Assembly (NCBI GenBank): GCA_913056495.1
Contig: CAJXMO010000001.1
Location: 124,001-188,000 of the forward strand
Direction: 5' to 3'
Origin: an uncultured Alteromonadaceae bacterium
Lineage (GTDB): Bacteria > Pseudomonadota > Gammaproteobacteria > Enterobacterales > Alteromonadaceae
Length of the DNA stretch: 64,000 nucleotides
Shown: piece by piece, positions 19,946-29,346 of the stretch
Layout: the number at the start of each line of letters is the position of its first letter
How positions within the stretch are numbered: position 1 is the stretch's first letter
Made by a program: the position numbers and the translations under genes
The notes under the pieces: generated by a model
The model's input: only the letters and a program-made list of their open reading frames with translations
Told to the model about the DNA's origin: nothing
Database searches by the model: none

Positions 19946-20007
19946 CTTTGGTGCGTAATCTTCGCCATAAATCTTAATACATTCTATTTTAACAAACGGT
20001 GATAACA

Positions 20008-22653
20008 ATGAATTTAAAGCAATTATTTTCATTAACAGCAGTTGCGGCGTCTTTAGTATTAGCCGGCTGCGGTGGTGATATAAATATTGATGCAAGCACA
20101 GATAACAGCGTAGTTAACAACGGCTCAGATAACGATAATGATAATGGCGGTGGTTCTACAGTTGCTTTCCCGGCCGAGTCTCCAATTACTTTGGGTTTAG
20201 CTTCAAAAGATACAGCGTTATCAAGCAGTTTAGATAAAGATGTTTATGTTATCTCAGGTGAGATTACTGAAGATGTCGTATTACACGCTGATGTTTATTG
20301 GGCAATTGAAGGAAAGGTTTTTGTCGGTAAAGACATTGCAGCCGAAGGTTATACCTCAGATGATTCTGCAACCTTGGATATTGAAGCCGGAGCAACTGTT
20401 TTTGGTAAATCAGGTAGTGATGCATTAGTTATTAGCCGTGGTTCAAAAATTAATGCATTGGGTACAGCAAGTAAACCAATCGTATTTACAGCATTTCAGG
20501 ATGTCAATGACACTGTCAGTGCTGACGATTCAGGTTTATGGGGTGGTATTGTAATTAATGGTCAGGCACCAAACAGTGAAGGTGCGAATGTGCCGGGTGA
20601 AGCTGATACAGGTACATACGGTGGTGACATTGAAGATGACAACAGTGGTGTGCTTAAGTACGTACAAGTTCGTTTTGCCGGCTTTAAAGTTGACGGTGAA
20701 AACGAATTAAACGGTGTTGCTTTCCAGTCGGTTGGTTCTGGTACAACAGTTGATTATTTGCAAGTGCACAATAACTCGGATGACGGTGTCGAGTTTTTTG
20801 GTGGTACAGTCAACGCTAAACATTTAGTGTTAACAGGCAACCAAGACGATAGCTTAGACTGGACTCAAGGCTGGCGTGGTAAAGTTCAGCATGTTTATAT
20901 CAAACATAACAGTGTTGGTGGTGATCATGCATTTGAAGGTGATGGTGCAGCTGGGGGCGAGCCTAACTCAAATCCAACTATTTCCAATGTGACCTTCTTA
21001 GGTAGCAATATAGGTACTTCAAATGGTATGGATATTCGTAAAGGCTCAGAAGGTGCGTTCTATAACTTCTTATTTGTAGGCGGAAACGCTGAAGCTTGCT
21101 TAGATATTGATGATGACATTGCTAAAGCTAACGCAGCTGCTGGGACCCTGAAAATTGAAAACGCTATTGTAAACTGCGAAACACCATTTGCTGATAAAGA
21201 CGGTGCAACAACGATTACCGATTGGTTTGCAGTATCCGATACAAACTCTCAAGAAGATGCAAAATTAGTTAATTACATGCCTGTTCAATCTTCACCAGCT
21301 TTAGGTGCAGGTAAAGATGTTGCTAATGAAGTAGATGGTTATTTTGATAGCGTTGACTATATTGGTGCCTTTGATGGTTCCACTGATTGGACCTTAGGTT
21401 GGACATACGGTATCCACAATACAGTTTCTGAATGTCCAGAAGGTACAGATGAAGTTAACGAAGTTACTGCTGGTCAATTAACTTGTGCGGTAAGTGGTAC
21501 TATTACTGACAACTTAACTCTATCTCCTGGTGCTGTTTATCAGTTAACCGGTGCAGTTATTGTCGGTAAAGACATTGCTACCGAAGGCTATACCGCTGCT
21601 GATTCAGCTACTTTGACAATTGAACCTGGAGTTAAGGTATTTGGCCAATCTGGTGCTGATTATTTAGTTGTGAGCCGAGGTTCAAAACTTGAAGCTGCGG
21701 GTAGTGAATCAGCGCCAATCGTATTTACTTCTGCTTCAGATATTCAAGGCACTGTTAGTGAAGAAGATTCTGGTTTATGGGGCGGTATTGTATTAAATGG
21801 TCAAGCTCCAAACAGTGAAGGTGCTAACGTTCCTGGCGAAGCAAATACGGGTACTTATGGCGGTGATATCGCTGATGACAATTCAGGTACTTTGCAATAC
21901 GTTCAGGTAAAATACGCTGGCTTTAAAGTAGACGGTGAAAACGAACTGAATGGCGTGGCTTTCCAGTCTGTTGGTTCTGGCACTACTGTTGAATATTTGC
22001 AGGTTCACAATAACTCAGACGATGGTGTAGAGTTCTTTGGCGGGACAGTAAATGTGAAACATTTAGTATTAACAGGTAACCAAGATGATAGCTTAGACTG
22101 GACTCAAGGTTGGAATGGTCGTGTTCAGTTTGCATTAATTAAGCAAAATGACATTGGTGGTGACCATGCGCTTGAAGGTGATGGTGCTGCTGGTGGTACG
22201 CCAAATTCTAAACCTACAATTGCTAATTTAACGTTTATTGGTAGCGGTACTGCACCTGGCTCAAACGGTATGGATATTCGTAAAGGCTCAGAAGGGGCAT
22301 TCTATAACTTCTTATTTGTAGAGCCGGCTGTTGAAGGTTCTTGTTTAGACATTGATGATGATATTGCTAAAGCGAATGCTGTAGCTGGCTCATTATCTAT
22401 CTCTACTTCAGTTCTTTCTTGTGCTAAAAACTATGCAAACGCAGAAGCTCAAGCTTGGTTTGAAACAGCTACAGCTGGTAACGAAGTGGTTGCAGGTGTA
22501 ACGGTTGATGCTAATTTTGTAGCTTCTTCAACAGGTACTGTCACTGCAACAGATATGAGCACAGTGGATGATGCATTTGATGCAACCGACTATGTAGGTG
22601 CAGTTAAAGATGCTGATGACACTTGGTACAAAAACTGGACTCATGGCCTTTAA
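20008..22653 (+). CDS. Large surface lipoprotein with two tandem beta-helix repeats
   Basis: 881 aa. Lipoprotein signal peptide with lipobox LAGC, an Asp/Asn/Gly-rich linker, then two copies of a domain of about 390 residues with a 413-residue period. Each copy has VGKDIA.EGYT, a SGLWGGI landmark, GEN.LNGVAFQSVGSGTTV, NNSDDGVEFFGGTVN, DSLDWTQGW and GMDIRKGSEGAFYNF, a pattern of parallel beta-helix turns. Such proteins are often mislabelled 'multidrug transporter' in databases; nothing here suggests transport. It precedes a TonB-dependent receptor and follows Pho boxes, so a role in capturing or cutting a phosphorus compound at the surface is inferred. The start at 20008 follows GGTGA; a GTG three codons earlier is also possible. 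Confidence 0.82.
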   Translation: MNLKQLFSLTAVAASLVLAGCGGDINIDASTDNSVVNNGSDNDNDNGGGSTVAFPAESPITLGLASKDTALSSSLDKDVYVISGEITEDVVLHADVYWAIEGKVFVGKDIAAEGYTSDDSATLDIEAGATVFGKSGSDALVISRGSKINALGTASKPIVFTAFQDVNDTVSADDSGLWGGIVINGQAPNSEGANVPGEADTGTYGGDIEDDNSGVLKYVQVRFAGFKVDGENELNGVAFQSVGSGTTVDYLQVHNNSDDGVEFFGGTVNAKHLVLTGNQDDSLDWTQGWRGKVQHVYIKHNSVGGDHAFEGDGAAGGEPNSNPTISNVTFLGSNIGTSNGMDIRKGSEGAFYNFLFVGGNAEACLDIDDDIAKANAAAGTLKIENAIVNCETPFADKDGATTITDWFAVSDTNSQEDAKLVNYMPVQSSPALGAGKDVANEVDGYFDSVDYIGAFDGSTDWTLGWTYGIHNTVSECPEGTDEVNEVTAGQLTCAVSGTITDNLTLSPGAVYQLTGAVIVGKDIATEGYTAADSATLTIEPGVKVFGQSGADYLVVSRGSKLEAAGSESAPIVFTSASDIQGTVSEEDSGLWGGIVLNGQAPNSEGANVPGEANTGTYGGDIADDNSGTLQYVQVKYAGFKVDGENELNGVAFQSVGSGTTVEYLQVHNNSDDGVEFFGGTVNVKHLVLTGNQDDSLDWTQGWNGRVQFALIKQNDIGGDHALEGDGAAGGTPNSKPTIANLTFIGSGTAPGSNGMDIRKGSEGAFYNFLFVEPAVEGSCLDIDDDIAKANAVAGSLSISTSVLSCAKNYANAEAQAWFETATAGNEVVAGVTVDANFVASSTGTVTATDMSTVDDAFDATDYVGAVKDADDTWYKNWTHGL
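20238..21417 (+). repeat. First copy of the intragenic duplication in the beta-helix lipoprotein
   Basis: Approximate bounds. Matches 21475-22650 at 1239-bp spacing, for example GTCGGTAAAGACATTGC at 20323 and again at 21562. DNA-level similarity is high in the central blocks, so the duplication is fairly recent or kept alike by gene conversion. Confidence 0.8.
21475..22650 (+). repeat. Second copy of the intragenic duplication in the beta-helix lipoprotein
   Basis: Approximate bounds. Partner of 20238-21417. The copies differ most at their ends and in the loop after GAFYNFLFV. Confidence 0.8.
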
Positions 22654-22671
22654 TCAATAAATGCCTCTAAC

Positions 22672-22702
22672 TAAGGCGCTTCATTAAGCGCCTTATTTTT
22701 TG
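22672..22702 (+). terminator. Terminator between the lipoprotein and receptor genes
   Basis: Stem TAAGGCGCTT / AAGCGCCTTA (22672-22681 with 22686-22695), followed by a T-rich run. It lies inside what looks like a two-gene unit, so it may lower rather than stop transcription into the receptor. Confidence 0.8.
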
Positions 22703-22731
22703 ACTCTAGTTTGATTTACCGAGGTAAAAGT

Positions 22732-25356
22732 ATGTCTAGAAATTTTAAACTGCTTAATAGCAAAGTTTGTACTGCGGTGTTAGCTGCTGTGGCTTCAACC
22801 AATCTATTTGCTGCAGACGCAGATCCTCTGATGGAAGAGGTTGTTGCGACGGCAAGTCGTTTGCAGGGCAGTGCAGCGGCAGTTATCCAAGAGAGAAAAC
22901 AACAAGCATTTGTCGCTGATTTGTTGGGCTCAGAGCAAATTTCACGTACAGGTGACAGTGATGCTGCATCAGCGTTGAAGCGGGTTACGGGTTTAACCCT
23001 AGTTGGTGGTAAATTCATTTATGTTCGTGGTTTAGGTGAGCGCTATTCAAGCACCACACTCAATGGGGCAAACGTGCCTTCACCGGACCCAACCCGTAAA
23101 GTTGTACCATTGGATATGTTCCCAAGTGGCATTATTGAGAATTTATCAGTGCAAAAAGCTTATTCACCCAGTATGGCGGGTGAATTTGGTGGTGGTGCAA
23201 TTGATATCCGCACCAAATCAATCCCAAGTGAATTTGTTTTCACGCTTAACGGAAGTTTAGGTTATAACTCAGAAAACTCTGATGATGGCTTAACTTATGA
23301 TAACGGAAGTAGTTTCTGGGGTGATGTGGGTGATCGGGAGTTGCCTAGTGTTGTTCAACAAAATATTGATGAATATGGCGTTATCAACAAAAGTATTTTA
23401 GCTTCTTCAACTGGCGATGCTGAACTTGCTGATCAAATTGTTGATGAGACCATACTTGCTTTTGATAATAGTAGTAACGTAACTCGTGAAAGTATAGACC
23501 CAGACTATGGGTTTGGTTTTTCAATTGGAAATCGTTTTGATGTAACTGACGATGTAGTGTTTGGTGTTCTATTATCATCTGAATATGACAATAGCTGGAA
23601 CAATGCTAAAGAACGCAAGGTTCGCTTTGACACTACTTCAGATGGTATTAACGCCATTGAAGATAAAGCTGTCTTAGCCACTGAGCATGAAGTTCAAATG
23701 AGCACCATCTTAAACTTTGGTTTAGAGCTGGGCAATAATCACCGTTTTGAAACAACTAGTATCTTTTTAAGAAATAGTCGTGATAAAGTGGAATTAGAAC
23801 AAGGTGATGACTTTGACTATGATGCATCGGCTGACGTTTATAATATTCTGTTTGAAAAAAGAGAGTTAACGACCAACCAAATTCGTGGTATTCATAACTT
23901 TCCAGACTTAATGAATTTAGGGGTTGATTGGCAATATACTAAAGCCAAAGCAACACGTGATGCCCCAGATGAACGTGAAATTGTTTATATCCCATTGCAG
24001 GGAGAACTTGCGCTGGCAACAGATTCAAAAACCCCTGCACTGAGTCGGTTCTTCAGTGAACTTGAAGATGAAGCTGAGATATTTCAATGGAATGCCTCAT
24101 TGCCTATTTATCTTGATAGCACCGAGATTGAACTTAAAGTAGGAGCGGATCACTCTAAAAAGTGGCGTACTTCGAGCGGTGTTTTCTTTCAGTATTTATC
24201 TAAATACTCGCCAGCTGACGCCGGCGAACAGAACTATCTGGTAGGGGATATCGACTCTGTTTATAACAACGAAGTGCTAACATCTGACTTAACTCAGTTC
24301 CAGCAACTTCTGCGTGTAGATGATTACATTGCGGCACGCATGTTAGATTCTTATTATGGACAGTTTGACGTATTTTTTGATCAAAAATACCGGATAAGCG
24401 GTGGCTTACGTTTTGAAGATTGGCGACAGGCTGTTGTGCCTATCGGTTTCGAAAATAATCGTAAAAAAGCTCTAGAGCCTACATCTATTGCTGAAGATGA
24501 GCTATTACCAGCTTTATCTTTTACTTATATCATGAGCAATCAGCAGCAAGTCCGATTGGGTTATGGTAAAACTTTAGTAAGACCTGATTTAAAAGAGTTG
24601 TCACCGGTTCGTTACTTAGATCCGTTAACCGATAACCCGGTATTTGGTAATCCTGATCTAAAAGTAACCGAAATTCAAAACTTTGATATGCGCTGGGAAT
24701 ATTATTCAGATACCTCTGACACTTTATCTGTTGCTTTGTTTTATAAGGATCTAACCGCTCCAATTGAAAACGTTCAGTTACCAGGCGCGGATGAATCCAA
24801 CGTATCTTTCATTAATGCGCAAAGCGGTGAAATATACGGTACAGAGTTTGAGTGGATGAAGAGCCTGGATTTTATTGGTGACGGTTTTGATCGCTTCTTC
24901 TTTTCAGGCAACATCACGTTAAGTGACTCTGAAATAGTCATTCCTGAGCAATACTCTTACTTTAGTTTGGCAAACCAAGCTTTATTGCCAATCACCAGTG
25001 AAGATAATGCTTACGTGACAAACTCAACCAGACGTATGACGGGGCACTCTGAGTATGTTGTAAACTTACAATTAGGTTTTGATTCATATGATGGAGAGCA
25101 TTCGGCATCACTTGTATACAATCGTTTTGGCGAACGTATTATGAGTGCGGGTATCAACAGAATGCCAGACTTGATTGAGTCGCCATTTGACTCTTTTGAC
25201 GTGGTTTATACTTACTATCCGACGTTTGAAACTAAAATGTCATTGAAGATTAAAAATATCTTAGGTGATTCACAAGAGTTTACCCGCAATGGGCAAATCG
25301 CTGAAGCTTCAGACTCAGGACAAGAAGTTAGCTTGAGTTTTACCTGGGAAATGTAA
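22732..25356 (+). CDS. TonB-dependent outer-membrane receptor
   Basis: 874 aa. Signal peptide ending near STNLFAADA, a plug domain (about 40-150; EEVVATASRLQGS as TonB-box region, GLTLVGGKFIYVRGLGERYSSTTLNGANVPSPDP, GEFGGGAIDIRTKS), then a 22-strand barrel ending in SLSFTWEM. The plug wording is of the large receptors found with polymer-binding partners in Alteromonadales. Start at the ATG with GAGG upstream. It follows the Pho-boxed beta-helix lipoprotein and precedes a Pho-boxed TonB operon, so its ligand is probably phosphorus-linked; the compound is unknown. Confidence 0.9.
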   Translation: MSRNFKLLNSKVCTAVLAAVASTNLFAADADPLMEEVVATASRLQGSAAAVIQERKQQAFVADLLGSEQISRTGDSDAASALKRVTGLTLVGGKFIYVRGLGERYSSTTLNGANVPSPDPTRKVVPLDMFPSGIIENLSVQKAYSPSMAGEFGGGAIDIRTKSIPSEFVFTLNGSLGYNSENSDDGLTYDNGSSFWGDVGDRELPSVVQQNIDEYGVINKSILASSTGDAELADQIVDETILAFDNSSNVTRESIDPDYGFGFSIGNRFDVTDDVVFGVLLSSEYDNSWNNAKERKVRFDTTSDGINAIEDKAVLATEHEVQMSTILNFGLELGNNHRFETTSIFLRNSRDKVELEQGDDFDYDASADVYNILFEKRELTTNQIRGIHNFPDLMNLGVDWQYTKAKATRDAPDEREIVYIPLQGELALATDSKTPALSRFFSELEDEAEIFQWNASLPIYLDSTEIELKVGADHSKKWRTSSGVFFQYLSKYSPADAGEQNYLVGDIDSVYNNEVLTSDLTQFQQLLRVDDYIAARMLDSYYGQFDVFFDQKYRISGGLRFEDWRQAVVPIGFENNRKKALEPTSIAEDELLPALSFTYIMSNQQQVRLGYGKTLVRPDLKELSPVRYLDPLTDNPVFGNPDLKVTEIQNFDMRWEYYSDTSDTLSVALFYKDLTAPIENVQLPGADESNVSFINAQSGEIYGTEFEWMKSLDFIGDGFDRFFFSGNITLSDSEIVIPEQYSYFSLANQALLPITSEDNAYVTNSTRRMTGHSEYVVNLQLGFDSYDGEHSASLVYNRFGERIMSAGINRMPDLIESPFDSFDVVYTYYPTFETKMSLKIKNILGDSQEFTRNGQIAEASDSGQEVSLSFTWEM

Positions 25357-25372
25357 AATTACCCGCTTACCT

Positions 25373-25400
25373 AAAAAAAGCAGCTTCGGCTGCTTTTTTA
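25373..25400 (+). terminator. Terminator after the TonB-dependent receptor
   Basis: Hairpin CAGC-TTCG-GCTG within a run of A before and T after (AAAAAAAG / CTTTTTT); a tetraloop terminator. Confidence 0.92.
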
Positions 25401-25438
25401 TTATCTGAAATTCCTACCTTTTTATACTGGCTTTTTGA

Positions 25439-25494
25439 TTGTCATATTCCTGTCATATCCGATTAATTTTAGTGTCACATAAACGACATATAGT
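25439..25494 (+). promoter_or_regulatory. Pho box array and promoter of the TonB operon
   Basis: Half-sites every 11 bp: TTGTCAT at 25439, CTGTCAT at 25450, GATTAAT at 25461 (weak), GTGTCAC at 25472, and the weak ACGACAT at 25483. TATAGT at 25489-25494, ten bases after the strong half-site GTGTCAC, is a good -10, with no -35 element needed in PhoB promoters. Confidence 0.85.
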
Positions 25495-25537
25495 GCACTC
25501 AATCTTTTAATGGTATCAATTAACAGGAAGCTTACCT

Positions 25538-26302
25538 ATGAGCCTTTCTCGTGTATTTAAAATGTCTGTTATCGCATCTGCTGTATTTTCAGTATCTGCG
25601 TTTGCCCAGACCGAGAGTTTAGATCCTGCAATCCAGGCAGGTAAAGAAATCAACCAATCTGCTGAAAAGTCACAACAGAAAATCGACAAAATCAGTGACG
25701 ATATTCAAAGCCGCTTACAGCAGTTTAAAGCCATCAATAAAGAAATTGACGGTTTATTAGTTTACAACAAGCAGCTAGATAAACAAATTGCTAATCAGGA
25801 AGCTGAAAAAGCAGACATCAATGAATCAATCGATAAAGTGTCTGTCGTTGAGCGCCAGGTAACTCCGCTAATGATTCGTATGATTGATGGTTTGGCACAA
25901 TTTGTAAATTTAGATGTGCCGTTTTTACCACAAGAACGAGCAAAACGCATCGAAGATTTAAAAAGCATGATGGACAGAGCGGATATTGCACCATCTGAAA
26001 AATTCCGTCGAGTACTGGAAGCGTATCAGGTTGAAGTGGATTACGGCAAAACAATTGAAGCTTATACCGGCACTTTAAATATTCAAGGTGAAGAGCGTGA
26101 TGTGGACTTCTTGCGAGTGGGCCGTGTTGCACTTATTTATCAAACTCGTGATGGCAAACTAAGCGGTGCTTGGGATGCAAACCAAAATGAGTTTGTTGAA
26201 TTATCGCCGGAATACCGAACTTCAATCACTAAAGGTTTACGCATTGCTCGTAAACAGTTAGCCCCAGACTTATTAACTCTGCCAATTTCAGCAGCGGAAT
26301 AA
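25538..26302 (+). CDS. DUF3450 periplasmic coiled-coil protein
   Basis: 254 aa. Signal peptide ending SVSAFAQ, then a heptad-rich coiled coil (about 35-115) and a compact C-terminal part with VDFLRVGRVALIYQTRDG, the hallmark of DUF3450. Always found with TtpC/ExbB-type genes; thought to assist the TonB system in the periplasm, mechanism unknown. First gene of a six-gene run with short gaps, directly under the Pho box array. Confidence 0.88.
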   Translation: MSLSRVFKMSVIASAVFSVSAFAQTESLDPAIQAGKEINQSAEKSQQKIDKISDDIQSRLQQFKAINKEIDGLLVYNKQLDKQIANQEAEKADINESIDKVSVVERQVTPLMIRMIDGLAQFVNLDVPFLPQERAKRIEDLKSMMDRADIAPSEKFRRVLEAYQVEVDYGKTIEAYTGTLNIQGEERDVDFLRVGRVALIYQTRDGKLSGAWDANQNEFVELSPEYRTSITKGLRIARKQLAPDLLTLPISAAE

Positions 26303-26313
26303 GAGGTTTTATC

Positions 26314-27690
26314 ATGAGAACTATTTTTAAACGTTTATTAACCGCAGCTGCACTTTCTACGACATTAGCTACATCTGCTTTTGCAGCCGAAGAGACAACA
26401 GCCGTAAATCTTGACCAGTTATTAACGCAACTCGAGCAAGGTAAATTATTTCAAAATAAACAAAACGAACAGCGCGAAAAAGCGTTTTTAGCTAAAAAAT
26501 CTGAGCAGGTTCGTATGTTAAATGAAGCTGCTCAGCAACGCGATAATCAAGTAAATCGAAGTGAAGCTCTAGAAACTCAGTTTGAAGAAAACGAAGTGGA
26601 TTTAGCTAACCTAACTGAAACTTTGAGCAACCGAATGGGTTCCTTAAAAGAGTTATTTGGGGTGCTTCAGCAAGTTTCTGGCGATATGAAAGTCAAATTC
26701 CAGAACTCAATTATTTCAGCTCAATACCCAGATCGAGATGTCTTCTTAGATGAATTGGCACAAAAGATGGGTCAAAGCTCTAAACTAGCTTCGGTAGAAG
26801 AAATTGAGCGAGTCTGGTTTGAGCTGCAACGCGAAATGACAGAATCAGGAAAAGTCACTCGCTTTACCGCCCCAGTTATGAGTGCAGAAACCGGCACTAA
26901 AAGTGAACAGGAAGTGGTAAGAGTTGGTTCATTTAACCTGGTTTCAAACGGTAAATTTATTGAGTATGTTGAAGAAACCGGTTCACTGGCAGAACTATCG
27001 CGCCAACCTTCTGACCGCTATTTATCAACCGCATCTGCGGTACAGCAAAATAAAGGTGAACTGGTTGAGTTTGCTTTAGATCCTACAGGCGGTTCTATCT
27101 TAGGTTTATTGGTTCAGGCGCCTAATATGAAAGAGCGCGTTGAACAAGGTGGCACAGTAGGTTATGTCATTCTGGCGGTGGGCTTAATTGGTTTATTAAT
27201 CGCGATTGAGCGCTTTATTTCATTGACTATTGTGGGTGGCAAAATTAAGCGTCAACTTAAGCAAGCGACACCAAGCAGCAACAACCCTTTAGGCCGTGTG
27301 ATGCAGGTTAAAACGGATAACCCAACTGCTGATAGCGAGACGCTTGAACTTAAATTAAGTGAAGCCATTTTACGCGAAGTACCTAAACTGGCGCGTAACT
27401 TAACTTTTATCAAAATCATCTCAGTGGTTGCCCCTTTATTAGGTTTGTTAGGAACGGTGACAGGTATGATTAATACCTTCCAGGCGATTACCTTATTCGG
27501 TACAGGCGATCCTAAATTAATGGCAGGTGGTATTTCGCAAGCACTTGTTACAACTGTACTTGGCTTAGTGGTCGCGATTCCAACGTTATTACTTTACACA
27601 GTGTTAAACACCCGTAGTCGTGGTTTGATTTCAATCTTGCAAGAACAAAGCGCTGGCATTATTGCTGAGCGAGCAGAGCAAGGAGAATAA
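26314..27690 (+). CDS. TtpC-like ExbB/TolQ family protein with periplasmic extension
   Basis: 458 aa. Signal peptide ending TSAFAAEE, a periplasmic coiled coil (about 40-110) and mixed domain, then a membrane helix near 275-295 (VGYVILAVGLIGLLIAI) and a MotA/TolQ/ExbB channel domain with two helices (about 365-430; VVAPLLGLLGTVTGMINTF and ALVTTVLGLVVAIPTLL). The architecture matches TtpC, which Vibrio TonB2 systems need. Inner membrane; works with the next three gene products. Eleven bases after the DUF3450 stop. Confidence 0.9.
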   Translation: MRTIFKRLLTAAALSTTLATSAFAAEETTAVNLDQLLTQLEQGKLFQNKQNEQREKAFLAKKSEQVRMLNEAAQQRDNQVNRSEALETQFEENEVDLANLTETLSNRMGSLKELFGVLQQVSGDMKVKFQNSIISAQYPDRDVFLDELAQKMGQSSKLASVEEIERVWFELQREMTESGKVTRFTAPVMSAETGTKSEQEVVRVGSFNLVSNGKFIEYVEETGSLAELSRQPSDRYLSTASAVQQNKGELVEFALDPTGGSILGLLVQAPNMKERVEQGGTVGYVILAVGLIGLLIAIERFISLTIVGGKIKRQLKQATPSSNNPLGRVMQVKTDNPTADSETLELKLSEAILREVPKLARNLTFIKIISVVAPLLGLLGTVTGMINTFQAITLFGTGDPKLMAGGISQALVTTVLGLVVAIPTLLLYTVLNTRSRGLISILQEQSAGIIAERAEQGE

Positions 27691-27692
27691 AA

Positions 27693-28220
27693 GTGTACGC
27701 TTTTTTCGAAATGATGGAAGCAATTCAAGCCTTTATGGAAACAGGCGGTAACGTCTTAACCTGGATTGCAGCCCTGATATTTGTCATGTGGATCCTGATC
27801 TTCGAGCGTATTGCGTTTATTAAATTTGGCTACAAAAAATACGAAACAGCAGTCCGGTTAACTTGGGAAGCACGTAATGAGCGTAAATCATGGAATGCGA
27901 TGCAAATTCGCGAAGCTATGATTTCACGTGCTTCAAACAAGTTAAATGAAAATTTATTGCTGTTAAATGCTCTGGTTGCTTTGTGTCCTTTACTTGGTTT
28001 GATGGGCACAGTAACCGGGATGATTGAAGTATTTGATGTGATGGCCATCAGCGGTTCAGGTAGTGCCCGTTCAATGGCATCGGGTGTATCTAAAGCAACC
28101 ATACCGACAATGGCGGGTATGGTAGGTGCGCTCTCTGGCGTATTTGCCTCAACCTGGTTAAGCCGAAGCGCAAAACGTGAAGCAGAATTGCTTGAAGATC
28201 ATTTAACAACCGACCACTAA
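27693..28220 (+). CDS. exbB: ExbB/TolQ proton channel protein
   Basis: 175 aa, three membrane helices (about 17-37, 90-112, 130-155). LCPLLGLMGTVTGMIEVFDVM and SGVSKATIPTMAGMVGALSG are the conserved channel helices. Starts at GTG with GGAG upstream, two bases after the TtpC-like gene. Forms the proton channel with ExbD that drives TonB. Confidence 0.92.
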   Translation: MYAFFEMMEAIQAFMETGGNVLTWIAALIFVMWILIFERIAFIKFGYKKYETAVRLTWEARNERKSWNAMQIREAMISRASNKLNENLLLLNALVALCPLLGLMGTVTGMIEVFDVMAISGSGSARSMASGVSKATIPTMAGMVGALSGVFASTWLSRSAKREAELLEDHLTTDH

Positions 28221-28316
28221 CTCAGTTGTTAAAAGTTGATAAAAAATTAATTTGGCTTGTGGGTTTTGTGATGGATGCAAAATCTGGCAGGCCAACCAAT
28301 TAAAGAGTACTAAAAA

Positions 28317-28724
28317 ATGCGAGCAAGCCCATTAAATAAAGTGATGGAAGAGGAAGAACAAGGGATTGATATGACGCCCATGCTGGACGTTGTATTTATC
28401 ATGTTGATCTTCTTTATTGTGACCGCGTCATTTGTAAAAGAGTCGGGGATTGATGTAAACCGCCCTGATGCACCAACTGCGGTTCAAAAAGACAGAGCAA
28501 ATATCCTAATAGCGATTAGCGATAGCGGCGAAGTTTGGATTGATAAACGTCGTGTTGATATTCGTGCAGTTCAGGCGAACGTAGAGCGATTAAAAGCCGA
28601 AAATCCACAAGGTTCAGTTGTGATTCAGGCGGATAAAGAAGCTGACGTTGATACTCTAATTAAAGTAATGGATGCATCTCGTGCTGCTGGCGCGTATGAC
28701 GTATCGATTGCCGCAAATGATTAA
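28317..28724 (+). CDS. exbD: ExbD/TolR family protein
   Basis: 135 aa. A short cytoplasmic start, one membrane helix containing the proton-carrying aspartate (DMTPMLDVVFIMLIFFIVTA), and a periplasmic domain (about 45-135). A 96-base gap separates it from exbB; the gap has no gene and no terminator. Six bases before tonB. Confidence 0.93.
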   Translation: MRASPLNKVMEEEEQGIDMTPMLDVVFIMLIFFIVTASFVKESGIDVNRPDAPTAVQKDRANILIAISDSGEVWIDKRRVDIRAVQANVERLKAENPQGSVVIQADKEADVDTLIKVMDASRAAGAYDVSIAAND

Positions 28725-28729
28725 AGATT

Positions 28730-29335
28730 ATGCTTAGATATATTATTGCAATTGGGTTATCGGTTGCGGTGACTTTTTTACTCTTTTTTGGCATGCAGTC
28801 ACTGATAAAAAGTGGTGAAGGCGCGTTAACCGATCCACCCAGAGGCAGTGTGCTGGATTTTGTCAGAGTAAAAAAGGAATCAGCACCAGAACAAAAAGAA
28901 AGAAAACCGCAAAAGCCGCCTAAACCGCAAGATCCGCCTCCGCCAATGGAAGCGCCGCCGATGGATTCCCCGGATCCAAATGCCAATGCGGCCAGCACAG
29001 ATTTTGGTGCTGATATCCAAGCGGATGTGGGTTTAGAAGGCGGACTGTCGTTAGAGTCTGGTGATGGTGAATATTTGCCTATTGTTAAAGTTCAGCCAAT
29101 TTATCCAAGACGAGCACAGCAGCGTGGTATTGAAGGTTATGTCATTGTTGAATTTACAGTGAATAAATTAGGTGCGGTGACCAATCCGTTCGTAGTTGAA
29201 GCTGAACCTGAAAATATTTTCGATCAGGCTGCACTTCAAGCTGCACTTAAATTTAAATATAAGCCTAGAGTGGTAAACGGCGAAGCGGTGGAAGTAGCCG
29301 GTGTTCAAAACAGAATTACCTTCAAGCTTAATTAA
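28730..29335 (+). CDS. tonB: TonB energy-transducing protein
   Basis: 201 aa. An N-terminal membrane anchor (about 4-24), a proline-rich spacer (about 55-85, with KPPKPQDPPPPMEAPP), and a C-terminal TonB domain (about 115-201) with VQPIYPRRAQQRGIEGYV. The short spacer is typical of TonB2-class proteins. Transfers proton-motive energy to outer-membrane receptors, presumably the receptor encoded just upstream. Its stop TAA overlaps an ATG of the next frame. Confidence 0.94.
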   Translation: MLRYIIAIGLSVAVTFLLFFGMQSLIKSGEGALTDPPRGSVLDFVRVKKESAPEQKERKPQKPPKPQDPPPPMEAPPMDSPDPNANAASTDFGADIQADVGLEGGLSLESGDGEYLPIVKVQPIYPRRAQQRGIEGYVIVEFTVNKLGAVTNPFVVEAEPENIFDQAALQAALKFKYKPRVVNGEAVEVAGVQNRITFKLN

Positions 29336-29346
29336 TGGGTGAGCAG

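Noticed and set aside
20008..22653. Multidrug transporter
   Set aside because: No membrane helices beyond the lipoprotein signal; the sequence is a repeated parallel beta-helix.
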